From: CALBJU01 sp965247125
Lineage (GTDB): Bacteria; Bacteroidota; Rhodothermia; Rhodothermales; UBA10348
Direction: 5' to 3'
Assembly: GCA_965247125.1 (NCBI GenBank)
Contig: CBDFGO010000001.1
Span: forward strand, 682,001 to 746,000
Length of the DNA: 64,000 nt
Shown here: piece by piece, positions 9,080 through 17,966 of the stretch
Layout: each line of letters opens with the position of its first letter
Position numbering within the stretch: position 1 is the first letter of the stretch
Program-made: the position numbers and the translations under genes
The notes under the pieces: model-generated
Database searches by the model: none
Told to the model about the DNA's origin: nothing
What the model saw: only the letters and a program-made list of their open reading frames with translations

Positions 9080-10396
9080 ATGTACTCCCGCCGCAAATTT
9101 CTGGGCGCCGTTTCTGCTCCTGCCACCGCAGGAATGCTGGCTGCCACTTTCAAACCTGCCTCACTCTCTCAATTTGTCGATTCTCTGACCTCATTTTCAG
9201 GTACGCCAGAGGATATGGCCCGAGATGAAGACATGTGGCAGGAAATACAGCAAGCATTTACGGTAGATCGATCTATCGTAAATCTGAACAACGGAGGCGT
9301 AAGCCCGGCACCTACTATCGTTCAGGAGGCGATGAAACGTCACCTGGACTTTTCCAACGAGGTACCGGTCTACACCATGTGGCAGGTCCTGGAGCCCCAG
9401 AAAGAGGGAGTCCGACAGCGCCTTGCTCGAGAATTTGGTGCATCCCCCGAAGAAATAGCGATAACGAGGAATGCTTCCGAAGGACTGCAGATCTGCCAGC
9501 TCGGATTGGATCTCCAGCGCGGCGATGAAGTGCTAACGACTACGCAGGACTATGGTCGCATGGTTACGACCTTCAAACAGCGTGAGCGCCGGGAAGGAAT
9601 TGTATTGAAGCAGTTCCAGATTCCAACTCCTTCAGAGGATCCGGATGAAATTGTCCGCCTCTTCGAAGAAAACATCACGCCACAGACGAAAGTCATCCTG
9701 ATGTGCCACATCATCAACCTGACTGGACAAATCCTACCGGTCAAGGGTGTGGTTCAGATGGCTCGCAAACGGGGGATTCCGGTCATCGTAGACGGGGCCC
9801 ACTCTTTCGCGCATTTTGCTTTCAAGCAAGAAGATCTCGACTGCGATTATTTTGCAACCAGTCTCCACAAATGGCTCCTCGCTCCTCACGGAACAGGAAT
9901 GCTCTACGTGAGAAAAGAGAAGATCAAAGACCTCTGGCCAATGATGGCCGCTCCAGAACGGATGGACGACGATATCCGAAAGTTCGAGGAGATCGGAACG
10001 CATCCTGCCGCAAATCACAACGCAATTTCTGAAGCACTCACATTCCATCAGGGCATCGGTGCCGAGCGAAAGGAAGCCCGGCTGCGTTATCTCCGCGATT
10101 ACTGGGCAGAGCGCCTGTTACAACACGATCGTATTCGGATAAACACAAGCCTCAAGCCGGAATTCTCATGCTGCATCGGGAATGTGGACATCGATGGTCT
10201 GGATACGGGGGCCGTGGGCAAATACGTGTGGGATAAGCACCGGATCATCATCACGCCTATCAAGCACGCAGAATTTGAAGGCGCTCGCGTGACGGCGAAC
10301 GTCTACACGACGATGGAAGAGTTGGAACGCTTCTGTGACGCGATGGAGCATCTGGCCAACAACGGCCTTCCTTCCGAGTACATCACCGAGGAGTGA
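9080..10396 (+). CDS. Tat-exported class V aminotransferase-like PLP enzyme (isopenicillin-N-epimerase type)
   Basis: The ATG at 9080 gives 438 aa and opens with a twin-arginine signal (MYSRRKFLGAVSAPATAG), so export across the inner membrane in folded, cofactor-loaded form is expected. The PLP fold matches class V aminotransferases: ITRNASEGL cofactor-phosphate region, VDGAHSF aspartate, and TSLHKW with the Schiff-base lysine, followed by the class V 'APHGTGMLYVRKEKI' loop. Isopenicillin-N epimerase-like and cysteine desulfurase-like members share this; the substrate is not readable. The last 4 bp (GTGA) overlap the start of lhgO, implying coupled translation. Confidence 0.85.
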   Translation: MYSRRKFLGAVSAPATAGMLAATFKPASLSQFVDSLTSFSGTPEDMARDEDMWQEIQQAFTVDRSIVNLNNGGVSPAPTIVQEAMKRHLDFSNEVPVYTMWQVLEPQKEGVRQRLAREFGASPEEIAITRNASEGLQICQLGLDLQRGDEVLTTTQDYGRMVTTFKQRERREGIVLKQFQIPTPSEDPDEIVRLFEENITPQTKVILMCHIINLTGQILPVKGVVQMARKRGIPVIVDGAHSFAHFAFKQEDLDCDYFATSLHKWLLAPHGTGMLYVRKEKIKDLWPMMAAPERMDDDIRKFEEIGTHPAANHNAISEALTFHQGIGAERKEARLRYLRDYWAERLLQHDRIRINTSLKPEFSCCIGNVDIDGLDTGAVGKYVWDKHRIIITPIKHAEFEGARVTANVYTTMEELERFCDAMEHLANNGLPSEYITEE

Positions 10397-11592
10397 GCGG
10401 CGGAAAGCGCGTCGCGCTGATCGGTGGGGGATTGGTCGGGTTGGCCTCGGCCTATGCGATTTCAAAACGCTGGCCCGACGCTCGAATTGAGGTGCTGGAA
10501 AAGGAGGATCGGGTCGCGGCGCATCAGTCGGGTCGAAATTCGGGCGTTATCCACTCGGGGATATACTATACGCCTGGTTCGATGAAGGCAGTAATGTGCC
10601 GGGAGGGTCGCTCGAAGTTGGTCAGCTTCTGCCGGGATCACCACGTTTCATTTGAGACCTGCGGCAAAGTGATTGTCGCCGTGGACGAGGAAGAAGTGCC
10701 CAGATTGGATGCCATCTTCCGTCGAGGTCAGACAAATGGCATTCGCTGTACGACGCTGTCTCCGGACGAGCTCTCAGAAATTGAACCGTACGCTCGTGGT
10801 GTGAAGGCGATACACGTTCCGGATGCGGGAATAGCGGATTTTTCGGCTATTGCGCGACGTTTGAAGGATATTCTCCTCGAAACCGGTCATCAAGTGACCA
10901 TCGGAGCGCCGGTGACGGCACTCAAACAGCTGGATAATAGAGTTCTGGTTACCACTGATGGCTCCTCAAGATCGTATGACTTGATGATCAATTGCGCCGG
11001 ACTGTACTCTGACCGGGTCGCAAGAATGGCCGGTGCTGACCCCGGTTTGCAAATCGTTCCGTTTCGGGGCGTGTATTACGAGTTGAAGGAGCAGGCCCGA
11101 GAGTTGTGCCGAAACCTGATATATCCTGTTCCTGACCCTGCGTACCCGTTTCTAGGTGTGCATTTTACACGGACGATTGATGGGCTGATCGAGGTAGGTC
11201 CAAATGCAGTTCTTGCGACTGGAAGGGAGGGGTATTCTCTGTCTCAATTCAGCGCTCGAGACCTTCTCGAAGCTGTTCGGTTTCCGGGCTTCCGCAAGAT
11301 GGCTCGAACCCACTGGCGAAAAGGAGTTGTCGAGGTGCGGCGAACAATTTCAAAAAGAGCATACGTTCGTGCGCTGCGCACCATCGTTCCCGCCGTATCG
11401 GCAAATGACCTGATTCCGTGCAGATCCGGAATCCGCGCTCAGGCGATACGCGACGATGGATCCATGGTCGACGACTTTGTCTTCGTTGACCAGCCCAACA
11501 TGCTCCACGTGTGCAACGCACCTTCCCCCGCGGCGACCGCTTGCCTGGCTATAGGCGAGGCAGTCGCCGACCGGGTTGCGGATAGAATGTAG
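10393..11592 (+). CDS. lhgO: L-2-hydroxyglutarate oxidase/dehydrogenase LhgO, FAD-dependent
   Basis: 399-aa DAO-fold flavoprotein oxidising L-2-hydroxyglutarate to 2-oxoglutarate, passing electrons to the quinone pool or oxygen. The GxGxxG Rossmann motif is at the N-terminus (LIGGGLVGLASAYA). The LhgO hallmarks SGRNSGVIHSGIYY and SGIRAQ...DGSMVDDFVF are present, and the C-terminus carries CNAPSPAATACLAIGE. The GTG start at 10393 overlaps the TGA stop of the aminotransferase, and the purine-rich stretch in the last codons of that gene can serve as ribosome binding site. It is probably membrane-associated as in other LhgO proteins. Confidence 0.92.
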   Translation: MSGGKRVALIGGGLVGLASAYAISKRWPDARIEVLEKEDRVAAHQSGRNSGVIHSGIYYTPGSMKAVMCREGRSKLVSFCRDHHVSFETCGKVIVAVDEEEVPRLDAIFRRGQTNGIRCTTLSPDELSEIEPYARGVKAIHVPDAGIADFSAIARRLKDILLETGHQVTIGAPVTALKQLDNRVLVTTDGSSRSYDLMINCAGLYSDRVARMAGADPGLQIVPFRGVYYELKEQARELCRNLIYPVPDPAYPFLGVHFTRTIDGLIEVGPNAVLATGREGYSLSQFSARDLLEAVRFPGFRKMARTHWRKGVVEVRRTISKRAYVRALRTIVPAVSANDLIPCRSGIRAQAIRDDGSMVDDFVFVDQPNMLHVCNAPSPAATACLAIGEAVADRVADRM

Positions 11593-11610
11593 ATCTTTTG
11601 GGCAGCAGCG

Positions 11611-12003
11611 TTATTCGGCTGCTTTGGCATCCATGCTGTTTGGTCCAGCCCCGAAATGAGATATCAAGAGGGCAGCGCCGCCCAGGGCGAGATCTCTCAT
11701 AAACATCCCCGTGGCCTGCTCTTCACCGACCATAAATCCTGCGCCCCAGACCAAAAGTACCGTGGAAAGGAGGAATCCGGCCAGGACGAGTGCAGCAAGT
11801 TTCGTTCGATAGCCCAATAGCACAGCTCCCCCGCCTGCAATAATCACAACGCCTGTTAAATAAACGATGATCGTTGGCGCGGGCAAGAATGATGGAACCA
11901 TTCCGCTGTCTATCATGGCCTGTGGGTCTGCAAGATGCCCAACTCCGAACATCAGAAAGGGGACAGAGAACATTATTCGGCCTACAAGAGGAGCATATTT
12001 CAT
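11611..12003 (-). CDS. DoxX family membrane protein (copy 1)
   Basis: 130 aa with four hydrophobic segments in the DoxX pattern: MKYAPLVGRIMFSVPFLMFGVGHL, a Pro-rich loop, then IIVYLTGVVIIAGGGAVLLGYRTKLAAL, LLSTVLLVWGA and DLALGGAALLISHFG. DoxX proteins are small quinone-associated or redox-stress membrane proteins; no substrate can be given here. It is a close paralogue of the DoxX gene at 12119, sharing the same first residues (MKY.PLVGRI) and same C-terminus (GP.SMDAK), so the pair arose by tandem duplication. A 115-bp AT-rich gap separates them. Confidence 0.85.
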   Translation of the reverse strand: MKYAPLVGRIMFSVPFLMFGVGHLADPQAMIDSGMVPSFLPAPTIIVYLTGVVIIAGGGAVLLGYRTKLAALVLAGFLLSTVLLVWGAGFMVGEEQATGMFMRDLALGGAALLISHFGAGPNSMDAKAAE

Positions 12004-12118
12004 ATCAGTTCAGAGGTAGAAGGTTTTTTATTTTTAGGCGCGCGACTCACTGGTTAAGTCTTGAGTAATGCTGAGAGCGTGTTGGTTACAGCCAGCTCAA
12101 CAAATCTGCCACACGACC

Positions 12119-12493
12119 CTACTCCTTCGCCCGTTTAGCGTCCATACTCATTGGACCAGGTCCGAAATGATAAATCAGGAGCGCAGCACCTGCCAGCGCG
12201 AGATCCCTCTGAAACAGATCGCCCGCCTCCGGTCCCCAGACCAGGAAAGAGGTGCCAAGAAGGAAAAAAAACAGGATGAGCGCTGCCTCTTTCGTCCTGT
12301 ACCCCGCAATAATTGCGAGAGCCGCCGCCATGATCGCGACGCCAGTTCCAATGACGATAAAAGTGGGAAAGGGTAAAAAAGATGGCACCATTCCTCCGTC
12401 AACCATGATCTCGGTAGCGGTGAAATGTCCTGCACCGAAGAACAGAAAAACTGAGGCGAAGAGGATTCGCCCAACCAGGGGGGAATATTTCAT
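12119..12493 (-). CDS. DoxX family membrane protein (copy 2)
   Basis: 124-aa DoxX paralogue with the same layout as its downstream neighbour: MKYSPLVGRILFASVFLFFGAGHF, IVIGTGVAIMAAALAIIAGYRTKEAALI, LLGTSFLVWGPE and DLALAGAALLIYHFGPGPMSMDAK. Probably transcribed with the copy at 11611. The 263 bp upstream (12494-12756) lie between this gene and the divergent DUF3179 gene and should hold both promoters; I saw no specific motif. Confidence 0.85.
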   Translation of the reverse strand: MKYSPLVGRILFASVFLFFGAGHFTATEIMVDGGMVPSFLPFPTFIVIGTGVAIMAAALAIIAGYRTKEAALILFFFLLGTSFLVWGPEAGDLFQRDLALAGAALLIYHFGPGPMSMDAKRAKE

Positions 12494-12756
12494 ATCAACC
12501 TCGGTCTTGGTGAGGTGGGTCTGGCCTCGTTCCGGGTGGGAAGGAACCGAGCCAATCTCTATCTATGTAGAGGGTAAAAAACTGGTATTCAAGTGGAGGG
12601 GTTGTAACGAACACCCACATCAGTCATCCCAACAGGTGATTTCCACATTTTCTTTTTTTGCGTAGGTACCCATCCCCGATTAGCCATTTATCAGACATAG
12701 TTTCAACGTTTCCACTCCCGATTGCGGCTAGGACACTGCTTGGGAGGATGTTAGCG

Positions 12757-13844
12757 ATGGCCCTTTGTTCAGTGCTGCTTCCCCTCGTTTGTTTTGGACA
12801 GATCGGAGCTCAGCTTTCAGCGCAGGGGTGGCGTACGGATTTTGATCGGTCGACCATTGACCTCAGCGAGCTGTCGGTAAATGTGCGCCGAGACGCCATC
12901 CCTTCGATCGATCGCCCGAAGTTTGTAACCATCGGTGATGCCGAAGCATGGCTCAAGAAGCGCGAACCTGTGATTTCGGTGGTTCTTGATGGACAGGCTC
13001 GGGCCTATCCGCTTCAAATTCTGACGTGGCACGAAATCGTAAATGATGAGCTGGCAGGTGTGCCTCTGGTAGTGACCTTTTGCCCTTTGTGCTATAGCGC
13101 TCTGGCGTTTGAACGCACCATTGAGGGAGACGTGTATGATTTTGGCGTTTCGGGGATGCTCAGATATTCTGATCTTGTCATGTACGATCGCCAGACTCAT
13201 TCCCTGTTTCAACAGATGAACGGGGAGGCGATTGTTGGAACGCTGACCGAGCGTCATCTGACACCCGTGGCGGCTCAAATCATCTCCTTTGAACAGTTCG
13301 CCTCTGCTTTTCCTGGTGGAGTGATTTTATCGCGTGAGACGGGCCATTCCAGAGAGTACGGACGCAACCCGTATCCCGGCTATGACGATATTGACGATAA
13401 ACCCTGGCTGTTCAAGGGTGAAACGGACCCAAGACTGAGGCCAATGGAGAAGGTGGTAACGGTGGAGTTGGGTGGTCGGGCCAAAGCTTTTCCGCACTCC
13501 GTCTCGAAGCGCGAAAAGGTCATCAACGATGTTGTAGGCGGTGTTGACCTGTGGTCTTTCACACGTCGAAAGGCGCCGTTTCGGCGCTCGATAAGGCGTC
13601 GATATCTGGCTCAAGAAATTTGGGATCGACGGGTGTATTTCGGCGCCAGTTGGAAGGTCAACTGTTGACTTTTGAGGCGAAGGGCAATCGATTTCGCGAT
13701 CTGGAGACAAAATCACTCTGGGACGTAACCGGACTGGCTGTTGAAGGTCCGCTGATGGGCTCACGATTGGATGCTGTCCCGCACTCGGACATGTTTTCGT
13801 TCGCATGGTTCGTGATTCATCCGGAATCGCTCGTGCACGAATAG
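12757..13844 (+). pseudogene. DUF3179 domain protein, broken by a one-base frameshift
   Basis: DUF3179 proteins are exported proteins of unknown function. The first frame runs from an ATG at 12757 (preceded at nine bases by GGGAGG, which decides this start over the ATG at 12748) and opens with a signal peptide. It carries the core DUF3179 motifs: ILTWHEIVND, VTFCPLCYSALAFER, SGMLRYSDLVMYDRQTHSLF, RETGHSREYGRNPY. After VINDVVGGV (about 13545) the reading continues properly only in another frame: PVVFHTSKGAVSALD ... FRDLETKSLWDVTG ... DMFSFAWFVIHPE, ending at 13844. One base is missing near 13546-13548. The original frame instead ends in an Arg-rich unnatural tail at 13668. Either a real frameshift or a base-call error; all conserved parts of the domain are otherwise intact. 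Confidence 0.85.
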
Positions 13845-13870
13845 GCCTTCGCGAGATTCATCTAGTGCAT

Positions 13871-14581
13871 TCAGTCGAACCCGAGGGAGCTCATCATTAA
13901 GGGCCTGAACCCATGTTCGCACTCGATTTGCAGGGTGTCGGATGTTGTGGGGTGGGTAAGTTCAAGACTCGTAGCGGCAAGCAGCAACCTGTCCACGTCA
14001 AAGTTTTCTCTGAAAAACGAGTTGTGAGCGTCGTCGCCGAACTTTCGATCCCCTACGATGGGGTGAAAAATGTGCTTGAAGTGCCTTCTGATTTGATTCT
14101 TTCGACCCGTCTTGGGTTGCACCTCCACCAGCGAGTACCGGGCGCTCTGGTATCGGCCCACCGGAATGGGGAGCTCGCAGGTTGCCAGCGTTCGGAAACT
14201 CGTTTCAGCATCTTGAGGGGGTTTTGATTTCTGGGTGCGGCCTTCCGTCATGCGATCGGAAATCGGCTTCAGCGGATAGTCGATGGTGTCCACCTCGGGG
14301 GTCCATCCTCTGACGATCGCCATGTACGACTTGCGGATGGTGCGGCTCGCAAAATCAGCCGCAACTTTTCCGGCAATCTCCGGATTCCGTGCAAAAAGAA
14401 GGACTCCCGACGTCGGCTTGTCGAGACGGTGGATGGGATAAACGTGTTCGCCAATCTGATCCCTCAGTGTCTGGAGAGCAAACACTTTTTCTCTGGCATC
14501 AATCTTCGACCGGTGCACCAACATCCCTGCAGGCTTGTTGATGGCTATCAGGTGATCGTCGATGAATAGGATGGGAAGCAT
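13871..14581 (-). CDS. truC: RNA pseudouridine synthase, TruC-like (RluA family)
   Basis: 236-aa RluA-fold synthase. The catalytic motif is HRLDKPTSGVLLFAR near residue 51, with the essential Asp in HRLD. Further family motifs are LIAINKPAG.LVHRS near the start and PKTGRKNQIRRHFKHIFHPIVGDRKFG, which is typical of TruC (tRNA pseudouridine-65). Length fits TruC. The ATG at 14581 has a strong ribosome binding site (GAGGGAGGA). It lies 30 bp after the choice-of-anchor gene on the same strand and may be cotranscribed. Confidence 0.9.
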   Translation of the reverse strand: MLPILFIDDHLIAINKPAGMLVHRSKIDAREKVFALQTLRDQIGEHVYPIHRLDKPTSGVLLFARNPEIAGKVAADFASRTIRKSYMAIVRGWTPEVDTIDYPLKPISDRMTEGRTQKSKPPQDAETSFRTLATCELPIPVGRYQSARYSLVEVQPKTGRKNQIRRHFKHIFHPIVGDRKFGDDAHNSFFRENFDVDRLLLAATSLELTHPTTSDTLQIECEHGFRPLMMSSLGFD

Positions 14582-14611
14582 ATTCCTCCCTCTAAATCTC
14601 GAAAGGGCTCG

Positions 14612-16945
14612 CTAAATATCGACTTCTTTTTTCTTGAGGATGAAAAGACCGTAGTAACCACCGGTTACCACAATGGCACCACTCTTGAAATATGGATAGT
14701 TACTCCACGAAACACCACGACCGCCGACGGGCGACGTGTCAAAGTAGGCTGTTTCAAAGGGATGAACGGGGTCTGATATATCCAGGATGTGAAGTCCGGC
14801 TGAGGTAGTGGATTGATAAAGCAGATTTCCTTTCACATACATGTTGTGATCCGTTTCAGTCGTCTCGGCAATGAATTCGCCGGCTAGTTCGGGCTCATCC
14901 AGGTCAATCAGATCCCAGATAAGAGTTCTAGTACCATCGACGAGGTCACGCGCCTCGTCCAGCTCGTCATTCAGGTAGAAATACCGCTGGTCTTCCGAAA
15001 ACCACCCCTGATGTGCGTAGGCAACGTTCGGATAGTCTGCTATGGAGAGTGATACGGGGTTCTTCTTATCCGTCACATCCGCTATGGAAATGGCGGTTTC
15101 GTTGGATCCGATACAGATCTCCCGTCCTTGATGTTCGGTGTCAGGTCCGTGGTAGACAACGCATTGCGCATCGTGCGAGTACCCGCCGCCGCGCCTGCCC
15201 GTCGATCCATCCGCAAAACAACCCGCAAAAACGGGGGCGGTCGGTTCGCGAAGATCGATCATGTGGAGGCCGCCACCGCAGGTCTCACCCCCTGAACTGC
15301 TTCCCACCGAGTACGCAAATCCCGTTTCTTCGTTGATTACGATGTTATGGGCGCTGAAAATGCCCGAATAGTGCGCGGTTTCTTCAAATGTAACTGGTTC
15401 AGTTACATTACGAAGCTGCGTGAGGTCGAAAATCTGGATTCCGTGTTCCCCGGCTCCGTCAGCTACGATATAGGCGTGATTTTTATAGACCTTCATGTCT
15501 CGCCAGACGTTCATTGTTGCGGTTTTCGGCATGTCCAGTTCGCCCAGATAAGCAGGATTGTAGGGGTCGGTAACGTCCACAAACGAGGTCTGGTTGGAAA
15601 GGCCTACAATGGCGTACTCGCGGCCCGTTTCCGGGTCTTCCCATCCCCAGAGGTCATTGGTCCTGATCCCGCGATCCGCACCCAGATCGCTCATTGAGAC
15701 GAAAGAGGTCATATCAACGTCTTTACATGGAAAATCGCCCGCCGCGTTGTCCTCACACTCGATGAGCTCACCGGCCATCGATTCATAGCCGAATGATTCA
15801 TTTTCCAGAGGGTTGCCGAACGTCCAACCATTTTCATCCTTCTGCGCGGCGAACGCCACTCCCGCACGATTGTCATATCCAGGCGCTCCGATCACGGCGA
15901 GTCCGTCGCTGGCAGCGAGTGACGCGCCAAATTGACCGCTGGCGCGGAGTTCGTGGGTCTCGAGCAGATGGCTTCCCAGAACATCTCCGGTCTCGCTGTC
16001 GAGATCAAACTGATAGATTGCTCCCGTACCGCGCCTTCCCCCAAAACCAGGCGATCCTACCCAGAGTGCATCTCCCGTGCTAGCAAGGGACGATCCGAAA
16101 CCCTCGTTTCTGACGGACGCATATGGAGACAGTCTCCCCTCGAACTCCCACTCGCCGGTCTCTTCATCAAGTTCGAACAACACAACAATTCCCGTCCGAT
16201 CGGCCACTCCCGGAATACCAACGGCAAGCCTGCTTCCGTTGAGTAGCAAGGAAGCGCCTGCCCGCGCCGACTCTTGCCGAACCCGTGTATTGAGTTTGCC
16301 TGCAGATGCCCACGCGTTAATCGAAGGATTGAACGTAAACGCAAATACTGCACCAGCGCCTTCGTCTACACCCATTGCTGAAACGATGGCATGATGCCCA
16401 TCAACAGCGATGACTGTACCGAACTGATCTCCCTCGCGATTTTCGTCGGCCGCCAACTGGCCGGCAGCCATCCAGCCTCCGTCAGGCGATTTCCTGAATG
16501 CGCTCACGACACCTGCCGCTTCATCGGATTCGGGCGTTCCTACCAGAAGAAGGTCTCCACTGAGTGCGACGGATGCTCCGAAGCTATCGCCCTCACCCGC
16601 GATTGAGGAGGATTGGGTCCAACCGTTCTCCGGGTCACGGTTAAAGAGGTACACAGATCCTGATCCCGAAGCTCCCACCACGAAGGTGGATCCATCGACG
16701 GACAACGCGCTGCCGAAACCGTCGACTGCTCCGAGGGATCCCGCTGCACTCAGTCGGCCCTGCTCAACCCAGGAACCGTCTTCTGCCATTGAAAAAACGT
16801 AAACAGCACCTGGAGTAGCCGATTGGCGCCCATCACCTACGATGACCTGATCTTCGCTGATTGCCAGGACCGATCCGAATTGCTGGCCGAGAGCCGGTGA
16901 TGATAAAAGGATCAGCAAGAAGAGAGAAAAAGAGAAGCGAGGCAT
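14612..16945 (-). CDS. Exported propeller plus choice-of-anchor B (LVIVD-type) protein
   Basis: 777 aa from the ATG at 16945 with a signal peptide (MPRFSFSLFLLILLSS...GQ). Residues 25-375 are seven or so FG-GAP-like repeats of the 'GD.FG..LA..GD.L.VG.P' type, each announcing a blade of an integrin-like propeller. Residues 400-777 match choice-of-anchor B proteins: RTNDLWGWEDPETGREYAIVGLSNQTSFVDVTDP, NVWRDMKVYKNHAYIVAD, HNIVINEETGFAY, SHDAQCVVYHGPD, with LVIVD repeats (LHILDISDP). No anchor or sorting tail is visible at the C-terminus (ends LFILKKKEVDI). A cell-surface or secreted adhesion/binding role is an inference. Confidence 0.85.
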   Translation of the reverse strand: MPRFSFSLFLLILLSSPALGQQFGSVLAISEDQVIVGDGRQSATPGAVYVFSMAEDGSWVEQGRLSAAGSLGAVDGFGSALSVDGSTFVVGASGSGSVYLFNRDPENGWTQSSSIAGEGDSFGASVALSGDLLLVGTPESDEAAGVVSAFRKSPDGGWMAAGQLAADENREGDQFGTVIAVDGHHAIVSAMGVDEGAGAVFAFTFNPSINAWASAGKLNTRVRQESARAGASLLLNGSRLAVGIPGVADRTGIVVLFELDEETGEWEFEGRLSPYASVRNEGFGSSLASTGDALWVGSPGFGGRRGTGAIYQFDLDSETGDVLGSHLLETHELRASGQFGASLAASDGLAVIGAPGYDNRAGVAFAAQKDENGWTFGNPLENESFGYESMAGELIECEDNAAGDFPCKDVDMTSFVSMSDLGADRGIRTNDLWGWEDPETGREYAIVGLSNQTSFVDVTDPYNPAYLGELDMPKTATMNVWRDMKVYKNHAYIVADGAGEHGIQIFDLTQLRNVTEPVTFEETAHYSGIFSAHNIVINEETGFAYSVGSSSGGETCGGGLHMIDLREPTAPVFAGCFADGSTGRRGGGYSHDAQCVVYHGPDTEHQGREICIGSNETAISIADVTDKKNPVSLSIADYPNVAYAHQGWFSEDQRYFYLNDELDEARDLVDGTRTLIWDLIDLDEPELAGEFIAETTETDHNMYVKGNLLYQSTTSAGLHILDISDPVHPFETAYFDTSPVGGRGVSWSNYPYFKSGAIVVTGGYYGLFILKKKEVDI

Positions 16946-17086
16946 TGTTCGATTGCTCAAGGATTGTGAGTTGAAGCCTCGAAAGATCGGACATTCAGAC
17001 CAGAATTGTGGGGCAGATCAACGATCAGCTGAATCATTTATCAGCCAACGCGAACACATTTTGTACTTCGATCGTCCGAAACCTAC

Positions 17087-17120
17087 CCAAATAAAAAGGC
17101 CCGCTGCGGTGGGTAGAGGG
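17087..17120 (-). terminator. Candidate terminator just outside the left att repeat
   Basis: Read on the minus strand, a short GC-rich inverted repeat (CCCAC-CGCA-GCGGG, one mismatch) is followed by CCTTTTTATTT. It lies directly beyond the orphan tRNA-Lys end at 17136, where the terminator of the tRNA-Lys gene would have been before integration. Weak stem, so tentative. Confidence 0.35.
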
Positions 17121-17135
17121 TTTTCTGATCGACGT

Positions 17136-17156
17136 GTGATCCCGGTAGGGTTCGAA
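17136..17156. repeat. Left attachment-type repeat: orphan 3' end of tRNA-Lys
   Basis: 21 bases identical, in the same orientation, to 29011-29031, which is the 3' end (acceptor 3' strand and most of the T arm) of the intact tRNA-Lys(CTT) gene. The match stops abruptly on both sides. No tRNA body is present here. This is the classical footprint of site-specific integration into a tRNA 3' end. Confidence 0.85.
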
Positions 17157-17200
17157 TAGATTCTCCGTAAATCATTTACATCAGTATATATATTGCTGGA

Positions 17201-17701
17201 TTAAGGGTGGATATAAGGAGTGGGCCCGTTTTTCGACCGAAAATCTTTTGCGCTTGAGACCGAAACGGGCACATTGCTATTGGCAAAGTTACCGTTTCCC
17301 AACTGTCCGAATGATCCAGAACCCCAGCAATACAGTTTCCCTTCAAATGTTAAACCACACGTCGTATTCCAGCTAGCACTCAATGACTGAAAGAAGTGCC
17401 GACCCTTGACGGCAACAGGTGTTTTGCTGTCGGCATTGGTACCGTCTCCCAGAGCACCCAGTCGATTGGATCCCCAGCAATATGCAAGTCCATCAGCATC
17501 CAGTCGGCAACTATACTCGAAACCAGCAACAATTGACTGAGAAAGTGATGAATCATTTGGGAGGTCCACCGAAATTTCAGAGAGCCCATGGATTCTAGAA
17601 TCGTCGAGTGGAGTACTAATTGCACTCAAGGGAACGGTTAAAGGCAAAATAAAGACTGACAGAACGACGATTACCAATTTGGCCTGAAGAAAATATTTCA
17701 T
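17201..17701 (-). pseudogene. RCC1-repeat protein remnant
   Basis: 166 aa with a signal-type N-terminus (MKYFLQAKLVIVVLSVFILPLTVPLSA). Two RCC1 repeats are recognisable: GFEYSCRLDADGLAYCWGSNRLGALGDG and WNTTCGLTFEGKLYCWGSGSFGQLGNG. Full RCC1 propellers need about seven blades, and the pattern breaks right after 'SVSSAKDF', ending 12 residues later at a stop only 45 bp from the left att repeat. It therefore looks like the 5' part of a longer gene cut when the island end formed. Whether the short product is made is unknown. Confidence 0.7.
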
Positions 17702-17966
17702 AGCAGTCCCAAGGGTCTTAAGTCTAATATTTGTCTTAAGATCAGAGCTGTTGCAAGCCTCAGACCAGACTAAAAAGATTCGTTAAGCCCAAATGGTAGT
17801 TCATCGATCAGGTAATCCGACACACGCAAACGCGTTATATTTGCGGATATTTGGACGGATACTCAGTCTGACACCTGTCACTAATGCTGTTGTCCGAATG
17901 GGTATTTCACCCCTTGACACTGCGCATCATCATCATTAACTCTATTGAATACCAATTGGGAATGTC

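Noticed and set aside
17836..17843. TATATTTG box upstream of the endonuclease gene
   Set aside because: No -33 TTG at suitable spacing and far (over 120 bp) from the start codon.
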